Below are positions 17,696 through 26,260 of a DNA stretch of 64,000 nucleotides, in pieces (position 1 is the first letter of the stretch; every line of letters begins with the position of its first letter). Below the pieces are notes generated by a model that had not been told where the DNA came from, made no database searches, and was given only the letters and a program-made list of their open reading frames with translations. The stretch is from Pseudomonas sp. DTU12.3 (GTDB lineage Bacteria > Pseudomonadota > Gammaproteobacteria > Pseudomonadales > Pseudomonadaceae). The translations under genes were made by a program, and so were the position numbers. The stretch is taken from the NCBI RefSeq assembly GCF_004124275.1, contig NZ_CP027218.1, forward strand, positions 5,854,501-5,918,500, written 5' to 3'.

Positions 17696-18985
17696 TCAAC
17701 CCGCAGCAGCGTCCATGCGTACGGCGCCACGGCGGTTCTGACCGAACGCGACCACGCAGTTGCGCCCTGCGCCCTTGGCACTGTAGAGCGCCTCGTCGGC
17801 AGATTTGAGGACTTGCTCTGGCGTTCGTTGTTCCAGACGTTCGGCGACGCCGATGCTCACCGTCACCGACACACTTGATGCGCCGGAACCGGCACGACGC
17901 TGACGACCTTGCTGGTCATCCTGCGGACGGTTTTCCTGATTGCGCAGCTGGATGTTGTAGGAAGCGATCGACTCGCGGATCACTTCCAGATGCGGCATGC
18001 ATTCCTCAAGGGTTTTGCCTGCGAACACCAAGGCAAATTCCTCGCCGCCATAGCGATATGCCCTACCGCCACCGCTGATTTTCGACAGTTTGCTGGCGAC
18101 CAGACGCAACACTTGGTCACCGACATCGTGGCCGTGGGTGTCGTTGAATTTCTTGAAGTGGTCGACGTCGCTCATCGCCAGCACATAGTTGCGCCCGAGG
18201 CGCTGCATTCGTTCGTTGAGTGCGCGGCGTCCCGGCAGGCCGGTGAGTTCGTCGCGGAAGGCCATTTGATAAGCCTCGTGCGCCACGGCCGCCGCGATCA
18301 TCAACATTACCTGGCTGCACATGATGTTCAGGGTGAACGGCAGGATGAAGGTTTTCGGCAGCATCCAGAACACACCGAGCAAGCCGACCAGTTGCGCCGC
18401 GTGCAAGGGGCGCGGGTTGCGCCAGTATTGCCAGGCCAAGAGCAGGAATGCCGAGATAAACACCGGATAGGACAGCTGGATCAGGCTCATCCATGCACCG
18501 TGCAGCGCCGGCCAGCGTATCTCTGACAGCCAGATCAGCAGCGCCTGGGGATAACTTTGCTCAAGTCCCAGCGCGACACTGCCGAATGCCAGCAACACGG
18601 CAAACCGCGCAACCATGTCCTGAAACAGGTGCGTGCGCTCCTGCCACGCGGCGAAGAGGCCGAACAACAACGGCAGCAGCAGGCAGACCAGATGAAACAC
18701 CACCGCGGCGTCTTCGCGCACCTTGCCGTTGTCACGGTAATAGTCGGTCTGGGTGTCGAGCAAAAAATAGGCGATATACACCGTGAGCATCAGAAACAGT
18801 TCACGTTGGCGACGGTAAACCGCGCAGTAAGCGCCACCCAGCAGCAGAACCAGAGTCGGCAACACGTTGAACAAAGAAGTGAAGAACACGTTGAGGTCTT
18901 TGACGTACGCAGCCGCCAACCCCGCGAGTAACAACAGCAGTGAAGGTAGGAAATGGCTGAAACGTACAGCGGAAGAACGCGGCAA
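17696..18985 (-). CDS. Membrane diguanylate cyclase (GGDEF)
   Basis: This protein makes c-di-GMP. The N-terminal ~240 residues hold about six hydrophobic helices of a membrane sensor region. The C-terminal GGDEF domain has an intact active site Gly313-Gly-Glu-Glu-Phe317 and the substrate segment SDVDHFKKFNDTHGHDVGD. I see no RxxD product-inhibition site ahead of GGEEF. A Gln/Arg-rich insert (RPQDDQQGRQRR) lies late in the domain. The start appears to be TTG 18985, with GGAG 8 nt upstream. A strong Crp/Vfr-like site lies 73 bp upstream. Confidence 0.9.
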   Translation of the reverse strand: MPRSSAVRFSHFLPSLLLLLAGLAAAYVKDLNVFFTSLFNVLPTLVLLLGGAYCAVYRRQRELFLMLTVYIAYFLLDTQTDYYRDNGKVREDAAVVFHLVCLLLPLLFGLFAAWQERTHLFQDMVARFAVLLAFGSVALGLEQSYPQALLIWLSEIRWPALHGAWMSLIQLSYPVFISAFLLLAWQYWRNPRPLHAAQLVGLLGVFWMLPKTFILPFTLNIMCSQVMLMIAAAVAHEAYQMAFRDELTGLPGRRALNERMQRLGRNYVLAMSDVDHFKKFNDTHGHDVGDQVLRLVASKLSKISGGGRAYRYGGEEFALVFAGKTLEECMPHLEVIRESIASYNIQLRNQENRPQDDQQGRQRRAGSGASSVSVTVSIGVAERLEQRTPEQVLKSADEALYSAKGAGRNCVVAFGQNRRGAVRMDAAAG

Positions 18986-19057
18986 GGGTAAAGCTCCGAC
19001 CCGTCATGGCAAAGAGATGGCATTGTGCCTGCAATGCATGCAGTTAAGCACACACAA

Positions 19058-19073
19058 TGTGATCCAGATCACA
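19058..19073. promoter_or_regulatory. Crp/Vfr-like binding site upstream of the cyclase
   Basis: TGTGATC-CA-GATCACA has 7-bp perfect arms and fits the Vfr/Crp consensus at 20 of 21 positions when extended to 19053-19073. It lies 73-88 bp upstream of the cyclase start codon, in the 198-bp gap to the peroxidase-like gene. Confidence 0.65.
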
Positions 19074-19144
19074 CGCAGTCTCTTTAACGGCAGAAAACCT
19101 GACTATCTGAGCGATTTGCCAAGTTTTTTGCCTTCGACCAGCCG

Positions 19145-19168
19145 CTGGCCACCATCAATGGTGGCCAG
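19145..19168 (-). terminator. Hairpin 3' of the cytochrome peroxidase-like gene
   Basis: CTGGCCACCAT and its exact complement with a 2-nt loop start 16 bp beyond the stop. On the minus strand no immediate T run follows, though AAAAAAC lies about 20 nt on. It is a likely 3' stem, not a textbook terminator. Confidence 0.5.
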
Positions 19169-19183
19169 GCTGGGAAATTCCCC

Positions 19184-21286
19184 TCAAAGATCGTTGTAAA
19201 ACGGCAGCAGCGGCCCCTCCGCCGGGCTCCGTCCTTCGGCACCGTAAGGCTTGAGATTGAGCGATGCATCCGCTGCCTGACGAGTCGTGACCTTCGGACT
19301 GGCCGGGCGCTGGGTCACGGCGTTTTCATCGCCGATATGGCCCTGCGGGATGACCAGCGATGGGTGATCGAACGGCGCCCGCTCCCAGGCCACGCGGGGA
19401 TCGGTCAGGCCGACTTCCATGAATTTCACCAGTGCATCGATCTCGTCCGGGGTCAGGTTGAGGCTGGTCATGTCCGGGTCGAGGTTCGAAGTGTTGTGCT
19501 GGTTCACCGCTGGGTGTTCGAAACCGCTGGTGTTGTTGGCATCCTCACCACGGCGGTCGCCGCCACGGTTGTAGAATTCCATCACTTGCTTGAGCGTCGC
19601 GCGGCTTCCGTTGTGGAAGTACGGCCCGGTCAGGGCGATGTTGCGCAGGGTTGGAGTCTTGAAGGCACCGTCGACCGAATCGCGGAAGTTGACGTTGGGT
19701 TTGAGCGTAGCGTCGCACGGAATCGCTGCGCTCAGCGGTGCCTCGAAGGTGCAGACATCGACGTCCAGCGGATCGGGAATGCTGCCACCCTGCAACAGCT
19801 TGTTGTACTGCCGGCTGAACGACCACGGGTTGCCCCAAGCATCCGAGCCACCGAGGGCCAGGTCTTCAGATGTCGGCCGCACGCCGGTGTTGTAGAAGCC
19901 GTTGTCGTAAAGGGTGGTGAGGTTGTCGGCCATGACCATGCGTTCGATGCGCTCACGCGGATGCATCAACAGGCGGCTGGCAGCGTTGGTCAGCTCCGCG
20001 CCGCCATGGCAACTGACGCATTTGCCTTTGCCGAGAAACAGGTTCATGCCTTCGACCTGTTGCGCGTTCATCGCCGTTGAATCGCCTTGCAGGTAGGCAT
20101 CGATCGGCGCCTGATCGGAGATCAGTGTCGATTCGTACATCTGAATCGCCAATCCGAAGAACAGCGGGAAATTGGCCTCCATCTGCGTATACGGCGCACC
20201 GCCCACCAGCACATTTTGCGTGGCGTTCCACAGGCGTGGCTGGAAGGCGTTCTTGATCAGTTCACGATAGGTCGGACGCCGCGCGCCGGATACCGAGGCG
20301 AGTACAGAGTCATTGGAGGAAATCCGTTGTTGCTTGAGCATCAACTGATCGAGCATGCGCCGGCCGATGTCGGCAAAGGTGCGGCCGCCGCAGGACATTT
20401 CCACCGCGCTGCCGGGCGGGCCCACCGCTTGCGACGCGGCGGAGGCATCGTTGAGCACCAGCCTGACTTTGGTCGCCACGGTGCTGCGCTCGGCGGTCAC
20501 GTAAATCCCTGCATCAGGATCACGATTGCCGAACGGCGAAAATCCGTTGAACACGTTATTCGCGCGGCCATCCCAGAAGTTACGCACATTGAACGCGGCG
20601 TTGATTACCGACGGCGCATTACGCCCGGTGCTGCGCCGTACGTTGATGCCACCGACCTGGAAAATGCCGTCCGGTTGCTGGGTGCATTTGTCGAAACGCG
20701 GCTGGTTGGGTTTGACGAAATTGGCGTCGAACACGCCTTGCGAGCCGACGACATCATCGCTCGAATAAACGATTGGCGAATTGCGCTCCAGAGGATTGCT
20801 CAGCACGTGAGTCGGGAAGTCGGTTTTCTTCAGTGTGTAGTTCGGCCCGCCCTTGCCGCCAGACAGTGTCGCGTAGGACGCTACGTCCCCGGGAATGTCC
20901 GACGCTACGAAAGGTTTGTTGAAGATCGAGGCGACGTTGGCGTTGGTGTGCGCCTGACCGGGGTTGAGCTGGTTGGTGATGCGGTGATCGACGCCCGCGT
21001 GGTAGTGGCAGGACGCGCAAGCGGTAGCGCCATCGCTGCCGACTTCCATGTCCCAGAACAGCGCCTTGCCCAGCAGGATCGCGGCGGAGCGGTTGAGCAC
21101 GTAGTCGGTCATCAAGTCGACTTTGCGTCCGCCTTCTGTCCCGGCGGGATCGGGCGGCACCATGCCACGCAGCGATTGCAGGCTCGGCACTTCCGGCACG
21201 GGCGGATCTACTTCGGCGGGCGTCGCGGCCATCGCGCCAGAGGCCGCAAATGCAAGGGCTAACCAGACAAGTCGGCAGATGTTCAT
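19184..21286 (-). CDS. Secreted di-heme cytochrome c peroxidase/MauG-like protein
   Basis: This 700-aa protein has a signal peptide (MNICRLVWLALAFAASGAMA) and two heme c motifs, CASCH at Cys90 and CVSCH at Cys423. Segments NAPSVINAAFNVRNFWDGRA and FKTPTLRNIALTGPYFHNG are typical of di-heme peroxidases (CcpA/MauG). It is about twice the length of classical CcpA, with long insertions between the hemes. It would act in the periplasm, reducing peroxide or oxidising a protein or small substrate. ATG 21286 is preferred to GTG 21295, for which no ribosome-binding site is visible. No full ANR box was found upstream. Confidence 0.85.
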   Translation of the reverse strand: MNICRLVWLALAFAASGAMAATPAEVDPPVPEVPSLQSLRGMVPPDPAGTEGGRKVDLMTDYVLNRSAAILLGKALFWDMEVGSDGATACASCHYHAGVDHRITNQLNPGQAHTNANVASIFNKPFVASDIPGDVASYATLSGGKGGPNYTLKKTDFPTHVLSNPLERNSPIVYSSDDVVGSQGVFDANFVKPNQPRFDKCTQQPDGIFQVGGINVRRSTGRNAPSVINAAFNVRNFWDGRANNVFNGFSPFGNRDPDAGIYVTAERSTVATKVRLVLNDASAASQAVGPPGSAVEMSCGGRTFADIGRRMLDQLMLKQQRISSNDSVLASVSGARRPTYRELIKNAFQPRLWNATQNVLVGGAPYTQMEANFPLFFGLAIQMYESTLISDQAPIDAYLQGDSTAMNAQQVEGMNLFLGKGKCVSCHGGAELTNAASRLLMHPRERIERMVMADNLTTLYDNGFYNTGVRPTSEDLALGGSDAWGNPWSFSRQYNKLLQGGSIPDPLDVDVCTFEAPLSAAIPCDATLKPNVNFRDSVDGAFKTPTLRNIALTGPYFHNGSRATLKQVMEFYNRGGDRRGEDANNTSGFEHPAVNQHNTSNLDPDMTSLNLTPDEIDALVKFMEVGLTDPRVAWERAPFDHPSLVIPQGHIGDENAVTQRPASPKVTTRQAADASLNLKPYGAEGRSPAEGPLLPFYNDL

Positions 21287-21502
21287 GTGCTTCACCCTGA
21301 CGGTTGTTGTTATGAGTTTTGCCGGGCGAGAGGCGTCGTGGAACAGCAGAGGATTTCTCGTGAGCGCCGGTTAATCTGCGCAGTGCAATTAATTGGCCAG
21401 CTCTTGTAGAAACATTTTGCATCAATAAACGCGGGGGCCGCGCGCTGGCAGCCACCGTTTCTGCTGGGGAATCGCCCCCGGAATTGGGGAAAAATCCAAC
21501 GC

Positions 21503-21541
21503 GAAAAAAAACCGCTGCACCCGAAGGCGCAGCGGTTTTTT
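21503..21541 (-). terminator. Terminator of acyl-CoA dehydrogenase 3
   Basis: The ACCGCTGC/GCAGCGGT stem (21511-21536) is flanked by an A run on the left and a T run on the right, so it can terminate both strands. It is 20 bp past the stop of the minus-strand gene. Confidence 0.88.
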
Positions 21542-21560
21542 CAAGCGACCGCGTTAAGGC

Positions 21561-23366
21561 TTAGTAGCCCAGTGCGAAGTCTTCTTCTTTCATGTCCATC
21601 AGGTTGTTGGCGCCCGACAGCATGGTGACCACGTGAGTACGGGTACGCGGCAGGATGCGCTGGAAGTAGAAGCGCGCGGTTTGCAGTTTGGCGGTGTAGA
21701 ACGCTGCGTCGCCGGTGCCTTCTGCCAGCTTTTCAGCGGCCAGACGCGCCATGTCGGCCCAGAAGTAAGCCAGGCAGGCATAACCGGAGTACATCAGGTA
21801 GTCCACGGAGGCCGCGCCGACTTCTTCGCGATCTTTCATCGCGGCCATACCGACCTTCATGGTCAGCTCGCCCCATTCCTTATTGATCGCAGCCAGCGGT
21901 GCAACGAATTCTGCAACGGCTTCGTTGCCTTCGTTGGTCTGGCAGAACTTGTGGACGATCTTGGTGAAGCCTTTCAGGGCCTCGCCTTGAGTCATCAGCA
22001 CTTTACGGCCGAGCAGGTCGAGCGCCTGGATACCGGTGGTGCCTTCGTACAGCATCGAAATACGGCTGTCGCGAACGTTCTGCTCCATGCCCCACTCGGC
22101 GATGAAGCCGTGGCCGCCGTAGATCTGTACGCCGTGGTTAGCGGATTCGAAACCGACTTCGGTCATGAACGCTTTGGCGATCGGGGTCATGAAGGCCAGC
22201 AGTGCGTCGGCTTTCTTCTTCTCTTCTTCATCGACGCCGTATTTGACGATGTCGACCTGTTTGGCGGTGAAGTACACCATCGCGCGGTTGCCTTCGGCGA
22301 AAGCCTTCATGGTCAACAGCATGCGGCGAACGTCAGGGTGAACGATGATCGGGTCAGCGGCTTTTTCCGGCGCTTTCGGGCCAGTCAGCGAGCGCATTTG
22401 CAGACGATCGCGAGCGTATTTCAGGCCACCCTGGAAACCGATTTCGGCGTGGGCCAGGCCTTGCAGCGCGGTACCCAGACGTGCGGTGTTCATAAAGGTG
22501 AACATGCAGTTCAGGCCTTTGTTCGCCGGGCCGATCAGGAAACCGGTAGCACCGTCGAAGTTCATCACGCAGGTGGCGTTGCCGTGGATACCCATCTTGT
22601 GTTCCAGCGAACCACAGGTCACTGCGTTGCGCTCACCGATGCTGCCGTCAGCATTCGGCATGAACTTGGGAACGATGAACAGCGAGATGCCTTTGGTGCC
22701 AGCCGGTGCGTCCGGCAGGCGAGCCAGCACGATGTGGACGATGTTGTCGGCCATGTCGTGTTCACCGGCCGAGATGAAGATCTTGGTGCCGGAGACTTTG
22801 TAGGAACCGTCGGCCTGAGGTTCGGCCTTGGTGCGCAGCATGCCCAGGTCGGTGCCGCAGTGCGGTTCGGTCAGGCACATGGTGCCGGTCCATTCGCCGG
22901 AAACCAGTTTGGTCAGATAGGCTTCTTGCTGCTCAGGAGTGCCGTGCTCGGAGATGGTGTTCATCGCGCCGTGCGACAGGCCTGGGTACATGCCCCACGA
23001 CCAGTTGGCTTCGCCAACCATTTCACTCACGGCCAGACCCAGCGACTCCGGCAGGCCTTGGCCGCCGTGCTCAACGTCGTGCGCCAGGCTTGGCCAGCCG
23101 CCTTCGACGAATTGCTTGTAAGCCTCTTTGAAGCCCGTCGGGGTTTTCACGCCGGACTCGCTCCAGGTGCAACCTTCGAGGTCGCCCACGCGGTTCAGCG
23201 GTGCCAGTACCTGCTCACAAAACTTGGCGCCTTCTTCGAGAATGGCGTCAACCATGTCCGGAGTTGCGTCTGCGCAAGCCGGAAGGCTCTGATAGTGCGC
23301 TTCGTAGCCGAGCAGCTCGTCACGAACGAAGCGAATATCACGCAAGGGGGCCTTGTAGTCAGGCAT
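21561..23366 (-). CDS. Acyl-CoA dehydrogenase (long, DmdC/FadE5-like), paralog 3
   Basis: This 601-aa acyl-CoA dehydrogenase starts MPDYKAPLRDIRFVRDELL and carries MCLTEPHCGTDLGMLRTK and MLYEGTTGIQALDLLGRK. In the last block, the Asn found in the other two paralogs is Thr. It has its own strong terminator. Upstream it has a pair of overlapping AAAC-N4-GTTT boxes like those bound by PsrA, the long-chain fatty-acid-sensing repressor of beta-oxidation genes. That makes a fatty-acid-induced dehydrogenase the best reading. Confidence 0.92.
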   Translation of the reverse strand: MPDYKAPLRDIRFVRDELLGYEAHYQSLPACADATPDMVDAILEEGAKFCEQVLAPLNRVGDLEGCTWSESGVKTPTGFKEAYKQFVEGGWPSLAHDVEHGGQGLPESLGLAVSEMVGEANWSWGMYPGLSHGAMNTISEHGTPEQQEAYLTKLVSGEWTGTMCLTEPHCGTDLGMLRTKAEPQADGSYKVSGTKIFISAGEHDMADNIVHIVLARLPDAPAGTKGISLFIVPKFMPNADGSIGERNAVTCGSLEHKMGIHGNATCVMNFDGATGFLIGPANKGLNCMFTFMNTARLGTALQGLAHAEIGFQGGLKYARDRLQMRSLTGPKAPEKAADPIIVHPDVRRMLLTMKAFAEGNRAMVYFTAKQVDIVKYGVDEEEKKKADALLAFMTPIAKAFMTEVGFESANHGVQIYGGHGFIAEWGMEQNVRDSRISMLYEGTTGIQALDLLGRKVLMTQGEALKGFTKIVHKFCQTNEGNEAVAEFVAPLAAINKEWGELTMKVGMAAMKDREEVGAASVDYLMYSGYACLAYFWADMARLAAEKLAEGTGDAAFYTAKLQTARFYFQRILPRTRTHVVTMLSGANNLMDMKEEDFALGY

Positions 23367-23426
23367 AGCGATAAACCTCTGCTGATGTAACCGGGAATGA
23401 ACGACCGTGTTGATTTGTTGTGACGG

Positions 23427-23454
23427 TCAAACAGTTGTTTGAAACATACGTTTA
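23427..23454. promoter_or_regulatory. Tandem PsrA-type boxes
   Basis: CAAAC-AGTT-GTTTG (23428-23441) matches the published PsrA core (G/C)AAAC-N2-4-GTTT(G/C). A second AAAC-ATAC-GTTT (23442-23453) follows directly, 13 bp in phase. They lie 60-90 bp upstream of the dehydrogenase start. Confidence 0.6.
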
Positions 23455-23592
23455 CGCCGAAATCTTGTCAAGCATCGATGTTTTGCCGTTCGTCCCCGCC
23501 TCTTTCAAACGGCGGACGCAGCGAACCGCCATGGACTCGAACGAGCCACGGGCGCTGAAAAAAGATTAGTTGAGGGAGAAGGACTTACAACG

Positions 23593-23619
23593 AAAAACGC
23601 CGCGACAAGGCGCGGCGTT
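23593..23619 (-). terminator. Terminator of the small orphan gene
   Basis: A perfect 9-bp stem AACGCCGCG/CGCGGCGTT (23596-23619) with an ACAAGG loop and an A run on the left (T run on the minus strand), 23 bp past the stop. Confidence 0.88.
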
Positions 23620-23641
23620 CAACAGGCGGACGGCGAAAAAC

Positions 23642-23938
23642 TCAGGCGAAAGTATCGATGATCGTACCGAGCACTTCGTCGGATGCCTTGGCGACTTTCG
23701 CGCCCAGCTCTACTTGGAACTTGCCTTGGGCCATCTGCACCATGTCACTGCCCAGGTCCATTTGCTGGCTGCGATCCACGCCACGCAGACGATCAATCTG
23801 TGCTTCCGAAGATTGGCTGGTGACCGAACGCTCAATGGTGTTGTTGGCGATCTGGCTGGCAGCTTGATCGACGCGGTTCTGCCCGGTCTGAATGGTGCTC
23901 AAACCCGCATAAAAAGCTGTGTTACCGGAGATTTCCAT
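23642..23938 (-). CDS. Small conserved protein with a flagellar-rod-like N-terminus
   Basis: A 98-aa protein of unknown function with no signal peptide or membrane helix. Its N-terminus (MEISGNTAFYAGLSTIQTG, then AASQIANNTIERS) resembles the helix of flagellar rod/hook proteins, in which an 'IANN' turn follows an amphipathic helix, but no flagellar genes are nearby. The C-terminal half is a predicted helix (QMDLGSDMVQMAQGKFQVEL). A second in-frame ATG 12 nt upstream (23950) is possible; I chose 23938 for its GAGAA spacing. It has its own terminator. Confidence 0.7.
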   Translation of the reverse strand: MEISGNTAFYAGLSTIQTGQNRVDQAASQIANNTIERSVTSQSSEAQIDRLRGVDRSQQMDLGSDMVQMAQGKFQVELGAKVAKASDEVLGTIIDTFA

Positions 23939-24046
23939 AACGGTTCTCATCCTTGGGAAGGATCAATAGTCGCCATTGAAGCAGAGGCGTCAGAAAAACA
24001 CCCGTCAAAAACACTAATGGCACAGTGCCTGCCCATAGAGAAAAGC

Positions 24047-24727
24047 TTAGTCGAGCAAATCCAGTTGCAGATGATCCGCCACCGCCTCGGCACTCAACGC
24101 TTTCAGTTTCGGTACGCGCCCAAGACACGGCGCCGGAATCCGCTCGGCCAATGTCGCGAGGTTTTCCTCCAGCCGCGATGTCTTCGGATCGATGATATTC
24201 GCCACCCACCCCGCCAACTGCAGACCATCGCGGGCGATCGCCTCAGCGGTCAGCAAGGCATGGCTGATGCACCCCAACCTCACCCCCACTACCAGAATCA
24301 CCGGCAGCTTCAGCGCAATTGCCAGGTCGGACAAATTATCCTGATCCGCCAGCGGCACCCGCCAGCCACCCGCGCCCTCAATCAAGGTGAAATCGGCATT
24401 CATCGCCAAAATCTCGCGCATCGGTGCCAGCAACGATTGCACCGTCAACGCCACACCCGCCTCGCGCGCCGCCAGATGCGGAGCGATTGCAGGCTCAAAG
24501 GCAACCGGATTGACCTGTTGATAACTCAGCGGCAACGAACATTCGGCCAGCAACGCCAGCGCATCGGAATTTCGCAACCCCTTCGGCGTCACTTCGCACC
24601 CGGAAGCGACCGGCTTGCCCGCCGCCGTACTCAGCCCGGCGGATCGTGCCGCATGCAGCAATCCGGCGGCGACGGTGGTCTTGCCGACATCAGTGTCCGT
24701 TCCGGTAATGAAATAGGCTGTGCTCAT
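24047..24727 (-). CDS. bioD: Dethiobiotin synthetase
   Basis: BioD forms the ureido ring of dethiobiotin from DAPA, CO2 and ATP. The P-loop GTDTDVGKT is at residues 9-17, and FTLIEGAGGWRVPL matches the family. At 226 aa it is full length. It overlaps bioC by 4 nt (24724-24727) and is the last gene of bioB-F-H-C-D. Confidence 0.96.
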   Translation of the reverse strand: MSTAYFITGTDTDVGKTTVAAGLLHAARSAGLSTAAGKPVASGCEVTPKGLRNSDALALLAECSLPLSYQQVNPVAFEPAIAPHLAAREAGVALTVQSLLAPMREILAMNADFTLIEGAGGWRVPLADQDNLSDLAIALKLPVILVVGVRLGCISHALLTAEAIARDGLQLAGWVANIIDPKTSRLEENLATLAERIPAPCLGRVPKLKALSAEAVADHLQLDLLD

Positions 24728-25536
24728 ACGGGTTTCTCCAACACGGCGTAGACCACCTGATAAGTCGCTGGCAATCCCGACGCCTCACGGAACTGCTCGT
24801 AAGCTTCGACCAGCCCGAGAATCCGTGCACGCCCGGTCAACCCGCCCGGCCGCCCGGGATTCAGATTGTGCGCACCCAAGGCTTTCAATTCGTGGGTCAG
24901 ACTGCGCACATCCGGGTAATGCAGCACATGCGCCTGATTCTCCAGACTCAGCGTGCGCAAGCCACTGGCTGCACACAACTGCTCATAACGGGCGAACTCG
25001 CGGAAGCGGTTGACGTGCACCAGCCCGTCGACCTGCCGCCAGCTATCGCGCAACTCAAACAACGTCCCTACACAAAGACTAGCAAATGCGAAAATCCCGC
25101 CCGGTTTCAGCACGCGAAAGGCTTCGCTGAGCACCGCATCGAAATCCGCACACCACTGCACCGCGAGGCTGGAAAAGATCAAATCGCAGGTCGAATCCTG
25201 CAACGGCAGCCGTTCGGCATCGCCAGCAATGAAATACTCAGCGCCACCCAATGGACGCGCGTGATTGAGCATGCCCTCGGCGATGTCCAGCGCCAGCCCG
25301 TGGCTCCCGGCCAACCGCGAAGCCAACGCGCGAGTGAAATAACCCGTGCCACAACCCAGATCCAGCCAACGCGCAGGCACGAACTCCTGCGGCAAACGCT
25401 GGATCAACTGTGTACCGACATCACGTTGCAACTCGGCGACGCTGTCATAACTGGCCGCCGCGCGAGAAAAAGAAGCCGCGACCTGACGCTTGTCAGGCAA
25501 GCCGCCAGGCAGCGCAACAATAGACAAATCAGTCAT
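24724..25536 (-). CDS. bioC: Malonyl-ACP O-methyltransferase
   Basis: BioC methylates malonyl-ACP to start pimelate synthesis. The SAM motif I is LDLGCGTGYFTRAL, and AASFSRAAASYD at the N-terminus is typical of BioC. The start MTDLSIVALPGGLPDKRQ (270 aa) is chosen by family N-terminus; an ATG 12 nt upstream (25548) is possible. It overlaps bioH by 8 nt, so translation is probably coupled. Confidence 0.94.
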   Translation of the reverse strand: MTDLSIVALPGGLPDKRQVAASFSRAAASYDSVAELQRDVGTQLIQRLPQEFVPARWLDLGCGTGYFTRALASRLAGSHGLALDIAEGMLNHARPLGGAEYFIAGDAERLPLQDSTCDLIFSSLAVQWCADFDAVLSEAFRVLKPGGIFAFASLCVGTLFELRDSWRQVDGLVHVNRFREFARYEQLCAASGLRTLSLENQAHVLHYPDVRSLTHELKALGAHNLNPGRPGGLTGRARILGLVEAYEQFREASGLPATYQVVYAVLEKPV

Positions 25537-26260
25537 CACCGCACTCATGTAAAAAAGCCTGGATCGCACCGGCCACTCCGTGGGGGTCCTCCAGAAGAAA
25601 CGCATGGCTGGCCTGTTCGATCAGGCCAATTTCGATATCCGGCAACAGGCTGAACAAGGCCCCCGCCGCCTCCGCAGGTACCAGCCCGTCGAGGCCGGCA
25701 AACAGATGAAACTGCGGCCCACGAAACGCTTGCAACGCTTCGCGAGTGTCCAGTTGCGCGAGCAATTCCAGTCCCGCCATCAACGACGCGGGCGTGGTGT
25801 GCGGTGCGCCGCCGAGCATCAGCCGCGACAAGCCGCGCGCGTCATCTGCGCCCTGGGCACACAGCAGCGAGAAACGCTTGAGGGTCATGCGCGGATCGGC
25901 CTGGCAACCGGCGAGAAACGCGTCGAAAGTCTCGGCGGGCATCGCGTTCGGCCACTGTTCATGGGCGACAAACGCAGGATTGCTCGCCAGCGTCAGCAAC
26001 CCGCAGCAACGTTCGCCACGGCGCGCCGCCAACTCCGACGCGAGCATGCCGCCCAACGACCAGCCACCGAGCCAGACATCCTGAGGAATGCGTTCATCGA
26101 GTTCATCCAGCCAGTCCTGCAAGTCGCTGGAATCGATCTCCGGCAACGGCTCGATTTCAACCTTCAGATGCTCATCGAGGCCTTGCAATGCGGCGGCCAA
26201 AGGCTCCATCGGCGAAACACCGAGGCCCCAGCCAGGCAGCAGAATCAGGCGATCACGCAT
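25529..26260 (-). CDS. bioH: Pimeloyl-ACP methyl ester carboxylesterase
   Basis: BioH removes the methyl ester from pimeloyl-ACP. It is an alpha/beta hydrolase of 243 aa with nucleophile Ser68 in GGWSLGG and a C-terminal His in IEQASHAFLLEDP. The start MRDRLILLPGWG overlaps the end of bioF by 8 nt. Its place between bioF and bioC supports BioH over a generic esterase. Confidence 0.93.
   Translation of the reverse strand: MRDRLILLPGWGLGVSPMEPLAAALQGLDEHLKVEIEPLPEIDSSDLQDWLDELDERIPQDVWLGGWSLGGMLASELAARRGERCCGLLTLASNPAFVAHEQWPNAMPAETFDAFLAGCQADPRMTLKRFSLLCAQGADDARGLSRLMLGGAPHTTPASLMAGLELLAQLDTREALQAFRGPQFHLFAGLDGLVPAEAAGALFSLLPDIEIGLIEQASHAFLLEDPHGVAGAIQAFLHECGDD

Noticed and set aside
21408..21426. 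ANR/FNR site for the di-heme peroxidase-like gene
   Set aside because: Only one half (ATCAA) is present; the TTGAT half at the needed spacing is absent.
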